NCBI GenBank assembly: GCA_964036665.1
Contig: OZ038527.1
Location: 10,819,835-10,883,834 of the forward strand
Source: Gordius sp. MW1
Taxonomy: Eukaryota > Nematomorpha > Gordioida > Gordea > Gordiidae
Direction of reading: 5' to 3'
Length of the DNA stretch: 64,000 bases
Shown here: piece by piece, positions 43,878 to 55,800 of the stretch
Layout: every line of letters begins with the position of its first letter
Numbering within the stretch: the stretch's first letter is position 1
The notes under the pieces: model-generated
Told to the model about the DNA's origin: nothing
Databases searched by the model: none
The model's input: only the letters and a program-made list of their open reading frames with translations
Position numbers and translations under genes: made by a program

Positions 43878-46800
43878 TTAAATTACAGGCGTCCATTCAA
43901 TATTAATCATCCCTTTTTGACATGAGTCCTTCTCTATACCATTACATTTGTCTAAAACAATATTTTGCTCATCACAAAGTTTATCTGTCTCACTAATGCC
44001 TGATTGAATAAAATTCTTCAATATCGACGTTTCGCGCATTTCGATAGAAAACTTTGATTTTTCATATTCAGCTGTATATATATAATATAGCATATGTGAA
44101 AACGGAATAATTATTTACTTGAAGATATTTTACCCCGATAGTCAGTATTTTCTAGGGAAGCGGTGTGATAACCAGTGTCTACATTGAATGTGGGAGCATT
44201 TAGGCTAAAATATTGATGGTGCGACGGTATGTTAATGAACGTATATGACGACGTATGCTTGTCATCCAAACAAGACAAATCTGTCGAATTTTTATGCCAT
44301 ATTACACTACAAGAGTTGTGGCCTGCACGAGTTTCTTCGAGTACCACGCCGAGCGATCTCGAATTGTTTGGTGAAATATTGGTGGGGAAATATGACGCTT
44401 CACTTTCGTAAAGATAAGGCCCTATAACGTTTATGTTAAGATTTTTAATAATAATAATTAGTAACGAACTTGAACTTAAATGTTGATATAGATAATCGCA
44501 GTTTTCCTCTGGCTTTGAAACATCGTCCTGCCTACTTTCCCAATTTTCTTTATAATCATCGTGATTAGGCAAAGGTAAAATTTTAGGGAGTGCTTCCAAT
44601 TCATAAGGCACCACATCCAAGCCCATTCCCGATATCGAATCATAATAATTGGCAAAGGACACATTATCAAGGCGAGGTGAAACCTCTTCAATAGTCGGTA
44701 AACTAAATACTACGTGTTTCTTGGGAATTATCATACTAGGTTTGGGCCATGATTTTTCATCAGAATCGTTATCGCATGCTAAGATGACATAAAACATGAG
44801 TGTTTTAATAATTGCATCGACTTTTATTGTTATTTAATCAATGAGCTTACCCTTTAAATCATATCGGTCCTCATATTTAAAATCACAGTTTAAATTCAAT
44901 TCATTCTTTGCTTTATCCATGGGAATCAAATTTGGAGAACAGTGAGTGACGCAGTTCTCATCGCTGTATCAATTATATCGAAACAATTATAAATTAAAAG
45001 AGTTGAAACTTAATAAATAATAATCTAGTAGTAAATTGTTCTAATTTAATCCGTAGTGCTCTCAAACTTACAAACTTTGCTATAATGCCTGTCATGGTTG
45101 CCTAATGATAGTCGCGGGCATAGGGATCAGAGACCAGATTTGCCCGGCATGGCCCGCTTCCCGCCAGGCCCACAGGCCGGGCAACTGTCCAAAATTTTAA
45201 CTTTCGGGCGGGCCCGGGCGGGCACCATAACAAGATTCGGGCAATTCAGGCTCAAATTTCTTTTTAAATAGTGTTTTATATTGTTTTGTGTATATTTTGC
45301 CACTTTTTTAATTGATTTCATAATGTTTGTTAATCCTAGTTCTCATTTAAAAAAAATCAAAACTTAAGATAAAATTTTTAAAAAATACAACGATATTAGT
45401 ACTAAAAATTTTAGGGCAGCTGGGATAATTCGGCCATTCTCGGGCGGGCAGATTAATTATAAAATCGGGCCGGGCCGGATTCGGGCAGAAAAATTCTAAC
45501 AAATCTGACTTCTGATAGGGATGGCTAGGGTAAACCAAGCAAAAAAGCAAATTAAGATAAAGCGAATCCAAGGCTAATATTTTGGCGTTTCCTCGTAACT
45601 CATTTTTACAAAAAGAACATTATACATAATTGGTGTCAGGTTCGTACGTTAAAACGCTCGAAGTTTACGTACATTACATGTACCACGTTTTCTTACTATT
45701 TTATGCTTGTCGCGCAATAAATAGGGATGCTCTCCATAACATTTAAGTTGTGAACGATTAAATGTCAAAAATCCATAATCCTCAATATTGAATACAATTA
45801 TCGTTTAAAATGTCGGGTGGATTGGTTAAGAACTGAAAACAATTTAAATCACCATATTGCGTCAATACCTAATCTAATTAGGTGCACTTCTTAATTAGTA
45901 CTAGTAAGCTGTTTAAATTCCTTACATAGACCTTGATTAAAATTTATTTTTGGGAACCTAAGGATTCTAAATATTCTACTCAGACCAACACTTAAAAACA
46001 ATTGTTAAATCCGAAAAACATAATAGATTTCCTTAACACAAATTGTATACATTGTACCTTGAGTGAGAGATGACATTCCTATCGATATTTTCCGTATTGC
46101 GACGTGGATACAGCCTGTCAAAAGGATCGATTGTGTCTCCGTCGTCCAATGATATAGACAAGTGTTGCGTACGGTCGCTTAAGTCGTCTTCTACATAAAC
46201 GATTACATATTATAACGATAAATACATCCCCGTTCTTACCAATCATGTCACTCGTAGCAGAATGGTGGTGGTTCGTGCATTTTGATTCATTCATTATCTC
46301 ATTACTAGTATCTGTGATTCATAAATATATTAACGTTCAGGCTTTATTTGATGATTAATTATTCGCAAAATCAAATTATTATTATAGAGAGAGTGGGGGC
46401 TGGCTACCATTTACCCTTGTTAGTGAAAAAGAATAGTGGGGAAGGGATTTCTTCTAGCTTTGAGCAAGTGTCCACGGCGAGATCTTCTTTAATAGGTGAA
46501 ATTGTTGGAGACTCAATATCTGGTCTGCGTCTAGTGTCAGGGGTAGAGGGTGATTGAATTGATCTCGATTTGAGCAGTCCCTTTTGGTAGAAATCCTTTG
46601 ACACGGGGCTGGAGGTTACTTTCCTCGGTGTAAGGGAACTTAACGAGGGCGTCCGAAATAAATTATTTGATAATGTTTCAGTCACATAAGAAGCGATGAC
46701 ACCCATATCTAAAGATTCCGACTCTGCGTTCCTAAAAATCCCCGAGCCTGAAATCGAATTTGCTCCAAGCCTAGTTTTAAATTTTAATTCTTAAACATAA

Positions 46801-49800
46801 TTTAATAATTACTTGGGCGTTGGGGTAAAAAGTTTTCTTTTAGTTGACATTGATGTGTTAACGATGTCTTGTTGAGAATTATTAGACGTATCGCCGTTAT
46901 TACTATGAAAGACGAAATTATTTAACAATTCCGACGTGTCACAAAAGCTAGGTATACTAAGAATCGTTTGAGTTGAAGTAGATACCATGGTAGCTTGTAA
47001 TTATAACAAACAAATTTAAAGAAAACATAGCTATGATATCTAAAATAGGTAATAAACTTAATCAAAATTATAAATAACATGTTAATAAACAATTTTGTAA
47101 TTTATTTTGTAAATCTCTTTAAAAATTATCAAAAAACGTAAACTGTGTGTGAAAATAATATTAATGTCATCAATTTTTAGATATAAATAGTAAAAACTTT
47201 AAACATTTTTTACAAAAGTGTGGTTTTAATTGACAATTTTACCTCATGTTATAATAACCCTACCTTGTTTACTATAATTATCATCGTGCACCAATGACTC
47301 AATTCAAAAATTAAAAAGTCTGACAGCGTGGGACTAAAACCTAAGGTCGACCAACCGTTTTTACAACAATAGTACAATGTCTTAATCAGGGTCTTCAATT
47401 TATGGCAAGTGGTCTATCGTTATAGAACCCTAACCCTAACCCATCAATCCGCCCAGCCCATGATGGGTTGGGCTGGGCTGGGTCGAGGAAAATAAATATT
47501 TTAATGGGCTGGGCTGGGTAAGTAAACAATATATTTAATGGGCTGGGCTGGGTTGGGCCTAAATAAATTTGATGGGCTGGCTGAGAATTGTTGAATAATA
47601 AAAATTTAATTTTAAAATTAATATATTAATTCAAATTCTAATTAAGTTTTGCAATTCTAGATTTTAATTAACATCCGTCGCTTCGCATTTTACTAATTTA
47701 TTTTATTCTATTAACATGTTAAAACCGCCAACTTTTAAATATATTGATAACGATGAAAACGACAATGCTAAAAGCACCTCAAATATATGGGAAGTATTTA
47801 TGTTGGAAGTAGGAGATAACAACAAACCAACAGGAAAAGTTAAATGCAGGCCTATACATCTATCATAATCTAAAACCTGGGGGTATTTAAAAAAATTTTA
47901 AGCTATATACTTTTAATTATTTTAAAGATCAACCAATATTGAATTATTAAAAGATGGAATGGACATAGATGATTAATTTATATCATTTTATTGTATTTTA
48001 ATATATATCTAATATGAAAATAAATATATTTATACATTGTAAAGTGTGAATTAAATTTAGGTAGAAAAAATATTTAAGATGGGCTGGGCTGGGTTTTGTT
48101 AGGCATGGGCTGGGTTGGGCTTAAAAAAAGGTTTGTGAGCATGGGCTGGGTTGGGCTGGGTCGACCTGAACATGGGTTGGGCTGGGCCGGCAAAAACCCG
48201 CCCATGCAGGACTCTAGCTAAAACTATTAACATTTAGAGTTGATTTTAATACCTATTACTGCAGTAACTCTAAAATCTCACGCGATTAGATATTTAGTCA
48301 TTTTTAATTTTGGATATAAAATAATTAACTCGGGCCTTCGGCCCTCGTGGGAAGGGGGAGAAGGGAAGGGGAGTAGGGGAAGGGAAGAGGGGAAGGGGGA
48401 ACTCTTCTATACTCCGTATAAACGTAGCATATTTGCTATGCAATTTATGGGCGAGAAAGGTGGGAAGGGGCGAGAATGCATATAGGGGGTATTAGATGCA
48501 AAATAATTAGTTAATTAGTTATAGGCCCTTGTAGGGGAGGACATAGGGTAATTATCAATGTTAACCAATTCAAAAACGAAAAAAAATTTCGATTTATTTG
48601 GCCAATGGTCATTTTTTTATTGGTCAGTAGCCAGCGGACGGTCAAAAATTTATATTATCATTGGTATTAACATGAACAAATATTAATTTAATTTAAAAAA
48701 ATTAAAAAAAAAAAATTTTCCCCTCCCTGACTTGAACCCCACACCTCCAGTTCCCAAGCCGGCGCTATAACCACTATACCATGCTGGCTTTAAAATAGTA
48801 GAAGTTATTATGTTATTTATATAGATAATGAAATAATAAAGTTGTGTTTTAAGTTTAGAAAATCAATATATTTCGTCGGTCAGTAGCCAGCGGACGGTCA
48901 AAAAGTCCTATTATCAATGGTATTAACAAAAACAAAATATTAATTTAATGTAAAAAAAAAAGTTTTTTTTAGTTTTAAAAAAGGGCTAAATTCTTAAACT
49001 ACCAGCCCGATTCGCTCGAAACTTTACCCGTAGGTGCCCAGGGCGGCCGGGGGTAAAATAACCTTTTCAGATTCCTAAAATACCTTTTCATTTTAAAAAT
49101 ATCGGACATTTCCCTGCCACACGTGCGGTGTAATATCTATGACACGTAGAAATTTTTTACTAATTATGTAAACTTACGCGCGCCCTCTAATAAAGTACAA
49201 TTCGTGTTTGAGTTTAATAGTAGATTCAATTTAATTAGAAATAACGGGCTATGATTATACCTTTGAAGGAGGTTTCGAATTTTGTGTTAGTTTCTATCGA
49301 TATATTTTATCGTAAATTAGAATCTAATACCTATATTATTTTTTTAAATATTACTTTTTAGGTTTTCTATGAAATCACAATCTAATTAAATGAAATATAT
49401 TAACCCAATAAAAAAATATATATGCATTTATAAGGTTAAAAATATATATTACATAGTTGGCTGTCTGTTAGACCATCTATAATAAATTTTTAGGTTATAT
49501 ATAAAATTTGGCCAATGGTCATTTTTTTTCATTGGTAAGCAGCCAGGACACGGTAAAAGTGGATATAAATTCATAAGTCAAAAAAAACGAAAAAATAAAC
49601 TCGGATTCACATTTTGGCCAATGGTCATTTTTTTCCATTGGTCAGCAGCCAGGACACGGTAAAAGTGGATATAAACTAATAATAGTCAAAAAAAAACTAA
49701 AAAAAATTTTCGAATCACATTTTGGCCAATGGTCATTTTTTTCCATTGGTCAGCAGCCAGGACACGGTAAAAGTGGATATAAATTCATAATAGTCAAAAA

Positions 49801-52800
49801 AAACTAAAAAAAAAATTTCGAATTACATTTTGGCCAATGGTCATTTTTTTCCATTGGTCAGCAGCCAGGACACGGTAAAAGTGGATATAAATTCATAATA
49901 GTCAAAAAAAACGGAAAAAAAAATTTCGAATCACATTTTGGCCAATGGTGATTTTTTTCCATTGGTCAGCAGCCAACGGACGGCCAAAAAGTCATAATAG
50001 CAATGGTAGTAACAGGAACAATCATAATAGTAAAAAAAAAAAACGAAAAAATAAACTCGGATTCACATTTTGGCCAATGGTCATTTTTTTCATTGGTCAG
50101 CAGCCAGCGGACGGCCAAAAAGTCTTATTATCAATGATAGTAACAAGAACAATCATAAGAGTCAAAAAAAACTCCGGGATTCTAACCCCAAAACTAGTTA
50201 AATTGCATAGCAATTACCAAAATTTAAATATAGATATACTTATGCATTAATTTAACGTAGCAATTAAAACCCGACCCCGCCCGAAAGCGAGGGAGATAGA
50301 GATGAGGGGTGGGGCACCTCTTGATAGAGATGAGGGGTGGGGCACCTCTTTCTCATGCATTAATTTAAAAAATCGATAACCTAATATACCCAATGCAAAT
50401 AGATAGGGTAACGGACGGACAACGGACATCAACGGACAACCAAAAACGAGCCCATAAATTGCATAGCAATTAAAAAATAATATATATAATATTCGTCCTT
50501 TTTAGAATTTTCAAGTCAAATAAAGTCCCGTCTTTAAACCTGATTTGATATAATCACACATTTATAGAAGTCTGCAAAGTGTTTTTTAGCACAAGCTAAA
50601 CCCAAGCCCAAAACTATATCATTCGTTCGAACCCCACTTTTCGAGTCATATGGAAAATTTTTGAATATTAGTTTCAGTTATCAATATTTAATTAACAAGT
50701 AAATGTTAGTTTTGCCTAAGACAAAAATAAACTAAACTCGCTAATGATATAAAATATCAAAATTATTGTGGGTGCCAGATTCACTTGGTCCAATTTGTAG
50801 ATAAACGTAGCGTTTTAAATTCATTTAGCTAAAAATCCTTCCAGAATTTATTTAACCCTTTCTTAAAAAACAATAAGAATAAGATGATTTAAAAAAGTTA
50901 AGTTTCAAACTAATTTCAGTTGTTAAAAATTATTATTTTAAAAAGTTTTATGCAATTCTATATTTTATCTATCAACTAAAAAATAAACTAGGCAGTCTTA
51001 ACTAGGTAGGATCTGACATAAATAAGAAGAGGGCTGGGGGGGGGGGGGGGGGGCAGGGTTTAAAAGCCCAAAAAAAAGGTGTCAGGCTTTAAATTATGTA
51101 GAAAAGAGGGAATTTTGTATCCTTTTTGTTGCCTGTACTGTATTAACTTTATACCCCTCCCCAGTTAAAATTAATTCGAGGAAATTTTAAAAAAAGATTT
51201 TGCGTGAACGGTTACCTAACAGGGTACAATTAAAATATTTTTTTTATTCAGATTGCATCCCGCCAGGCAAAATTATTAGCTATTAAATATAATTAAATTA
51301 AATTTGTGCGAAAAATTCTTCAATGGTTTTTTGCCCTTCCCATTACTAAAAAAATATTGTTTTTAAAATTTTTGCAAGAAACTTGAACTGACCAAGCTTT
51401 AGTTTATTATCGGCAACCTAAAAGCCCGTCTTATTATACGATTCAACTTCATGGCGTCATATTTTTGTTTGTCTAAATATGCGATATACATGTCGTGGAA
51501 TCAACAATTTTAGTTTAGTTAACGTATATGAATATGCATTTGTGGCGTCCTTGCACCCGAGAATTTATATTTTATAACACCCCCCCCCCCCTCCCACATT
51601 CGATAGAAACTTACTTTACGCATAGTCATGACAGTTTATACCACTACGCTAAATATAGATTGTTACCACTTCGCTTTTTATTACCATCGCGATCGCAAAT
51701 AGAGATTAGGATTACGATGAGTTAACATAATATATTTTGATAGTTATCGAAAATTAACTACCATTTAATTATTATATTTTTGGTGTGTCGATAATAATAA
51801 AAGAAGGAAAAATGTAGAAAACTAAAATATATCTCTAAACTTATTTTCGTGTATAGTGGCGTCCTTGCACCCGAGAATTTATATTTTATAACACCCCCCC
51901 CCCTCCCACATTCGATAGAAACTTACTTTACGCATAGTCATGACAGTTTATACCACTACGCTAAATATAGATTGTTACCACTTCGCTTTTTATTACCATC
52001 GCGATCGCAAATAGAGATTAGGATTACGATGAGTTAGCATAATATATTTTGATAGTTATCGAAAATTAACTACCATTTAATTATTATATTTTTGGTGTGT
52101 CGATAATAATAAAAGAAGGAAAAATGTAGAAAACTAAAATATATCTCTAAACTTATTTTCGTGTATAGTTTTTCGTCGCGTCTTTAGATTAGAATTTATA
52201 AATAAGACGATAGATCGTTAATAATCCCTTCGTATTCCTGGGATTACAAATTGGCGCCGAAAATGTTGGAAATCGAACCACTTCGCCGGATTAAAAAGCA
52301 ATTGAACCACTTACTAAAACAATCGAACCACTAACTAAGACAAAATATTGGCTAAATTCTTCAAACGAATAAAAATCCCGAACCACTTAACTATTCCGTT
52401 CTTTAATTCAGTGCAAGAAATATCAGACACGAATACGCCTAACAAAAGGGAAAAATTCTTAAGCAAATGCCCACCCAGACTGAAGCATACCTGAGTGTCA
52501 ACAAATGAAAAATATATTCACACCAATTATTCTACTTAAATATTATGTAAGATAGTATACTTTTTTTTCACATATATTAATGATGATATGGCGATTATTG
52601 TTATTAACCAATATTTAACCAAACCCCCCGTTTTCTTTTATTATTATTATTATTGGCGGTTTGTGCATGTTTCTATAAAATTAGGAAGGGGTGGCGAGAG
52701 AAATGATTATTTAAAGATGACAGGTTAAAGTATAGGTATAAAATAGAAGTAAAACGGTACAGCCTTTTGATGATAATTTAGTATATATTGATTATAATTT

Positions 52801-55800
52801 TGGTTGAATCTGTTGCCCAGTGGTGTTTTAGAGAGCGGGGACGCTGAGTCTTGTAGCCGTGAAGCACCCCATTTTATAACTAATTCAGAGGGCAGGATTT
52901 CATTGAAATCAGTTGTCCATGAATCATTTCCGAGGGCAAAGGCAGAACGATAAATTAAATGAATGGGCTAGATGTCAGCAGTTTTTAAAAATTATATTGT
53001 TGGTTATACCTATGATTTATTTGAACTTTGATTAAGAAATAAGGTAAATCGCCGCCTCGACCTTTAAATGGTTTTCAACAACATTGAATCCCATACCTTT
53101 ATCAGAACGTTAGGACATTAAGTCTTCTTCTCGTTAAAGTGGGAGGTGTGGCGTCCTTGCACCCGAGAATTTATATTTTATAACACCCCCCCCCTCCCAC
53201 ATTCGATAGAAACTTACTTTACGCATAGTCATGACAGTTTATACCACTACGCTAAATATAGATTGTTACCACTTCGCTTTTTATTACCATCGCGATCGCA
53301 AATAGAGATTAGGATTACGATGAGTTAACATAATATATTTTGATAGTTATCGAAAATTAACTACCATTTAATTATTATATTTTTGGTGTGTCGATAATAA
53401 TAAAAGAAGGAAAAATGTAGAAAACTAAAATATATCTCTAAACTTATTTTCGTGTATAGTTTTTCGTCGCGTCTTTAGATTAGAATTTATAAATAAGACG
53501 ATAGATCGTTAATAATCCCTTCGTATTCCTGGGATTACAAATTTGTAGAAAACTAAAATATATCTCTAAACTTATTTTCGTGTATAGTTTTTCGTCGCGT
53601 CTTTAGATTAGAATTTATAAATAAGACGATAGATCGTTAATAATCCCTTCGTATTCCTGGGATTACAAATTGGCGCCGGAAAGGTGGAATCGAACCACTT
53701 CGCCGGATTAAAAAGCAATTGAACCACTTACTAAAACAATCGAACCACTAACTAAGACAAAATATTGGCTAAATTCTTCAAACGAATAAAAATCCCGAAC
53801 CACTTAACTATTCCGTTCTTTAATTCAGTGCAAGAAATATCAGACACGAATACGCCTAACAAAAGGGAAAAATTCTTAAGCAAATGCCCACCCAGACTGA
53901 AGCATACCTGAGTGTCAACAAATGAAAAATATATTCACACCAATTATTCTACTTAAATATTATGTAAGATAGTATACTTTTTTTTCACATATATTAATGA
54001 TGATATGGCGATTATTGTTATTAACCAATATTTAACCAAACCCCCCGTTTTCTTTTATTATTATTATTATTGGCGGTTTGTGCATGTTTCTATAAAATTA
54101 GGAAGGGGTGGCGAGAGAAATGATTATTTAAAGATGACAGGTTAAAGTATAGGTATAAAATAGAAGTAAAACGGTACAGCCTTTTGATGATAATTTAGTA
54201 TATATTGATTATAATTTTGGTTGAATCTGTTGCCCAGTGGTGTTTTAGAGAGCGGGGACGCTGAGTCTTGTAGCCGTGAAGCACCCCATTTTATAACTAA
54301 TTCAGAGGGCAGGATTTCATTGAAATCAGTTGTCCATGAATCAGTTCCGAGGGCAAAGGCAGAACGATAAATTAAATGAATGGGCTAGATGTCAGCAGTT
54401 TTTAAAAATTATATTGTTGGTTATACCTATGATTTATTTGAACTTTGATTAAGAAATAAGGTAAATCGCCGCCTCGACCTTTAAATGGTTTTCAACAACA
54501 TTGAATCCCATACCTTTATCAGAACGTTAGGACATTAAGTCTTCTTCTCGTTAAAGGGGGAGGTGTGGCGTCCTTGCACCCGAGAATTTATATTTTATAA
54601 CACCCCCCCCCCCTCCCACATTCGATAGAAACTTACTTTACGCATAGTCATGACAGTTTATACCACTACGCTAAATATAAATTGTTACCACTTCGCTTTT
54701 TATTACCATCGCGATCGCAAATAGAGATTAGGATTACGATGAGTTAACATAATATATTTTGATAGTTATCGAAAATTAACTACCATTTAATTATTATATT
54801 TTTGGTGTGTCGATAATAATAAAAGAAGGAAAAATGTAGAAAACTAAAATATATCTCTAAACTTATTTTCGTGTATAGTTTTTCGTCGCGTCTTTAGATT
54901 AGAATTTATAAATAAGACGATAGATCGTTAATAATCCCTTCGTATTCCTGGGATTACAAAGCATTAATAAGCGTAATTAAAGGATAAATATTATTTGTTT
55001 TACGAGCAAAAACACAAAAATAGAACAAAAATGAAGTGACGCTCGTATTAAGACAGAACTATATTTTAACGCGTATATTCGTTGTTTTGCATCTATGCAA
55101 AATCGCATTTTAAGACGCACCCTAAATTAAATGTAGAGTTTATAAACAAATCCGATGATGACTATGGTGTAAGTCCCACACCTTTATTTGTATTTTAAAC
55201 TGTTTCCTGTTCATCATTATTTGATATAATATATTTAAAGGATATAGTTTGATACAGGAATCTGCAAAACATGAAAAGTGTCTACTTTGGAATGAATGTT
55301 AACTCTAAAAGTACATTTTAGGCATAGACTTAATAAATGTCAAACTGCTTAAAAGTGCGAGGAAAGAGCTAGTTAAGCTTAAGAGTTAGTCTTTCGCAAA
55401 TTATTTACCAAAAATCAATATAGCCCGCGGGATTAATTTGAACTTAATATAGAAAACTTTTAATTTCGCATGTTTTTCAGCATTTCACATTAAAATATAA
55501 AAAAAAATTAATCTTAAATAAAAAAACCTAATTGATTTAATTTTATTTGGTTGAGCAGTCTGTCTCTTATATAAATATAACAGACAAAGCTTTAGTATTT
55601 TTAATATTCGAAAATAAGCAAGTATGATTGCATTGGAATGTTGCTTCATTAAGGTCAATCCCTAGAGCCCTGCAAAATTAAATTTTTTCTGCCCGAGCCC
55701 GACCTCTCAATTTTTATCCCGATCCCGAAAGACTTTTTTATTTTTGGCCCGACCCGATTTTTCAAATAAAAATTTTGGAAAATTATCTTTTTAAAAATTA

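Noticed and set aside
51528-53328. Three nearly identical 60-65 codon frames
   Set aside because: They are the same stretch of the LTR in three copies; the LTR is regulatory sequence and the frames have no coding features.
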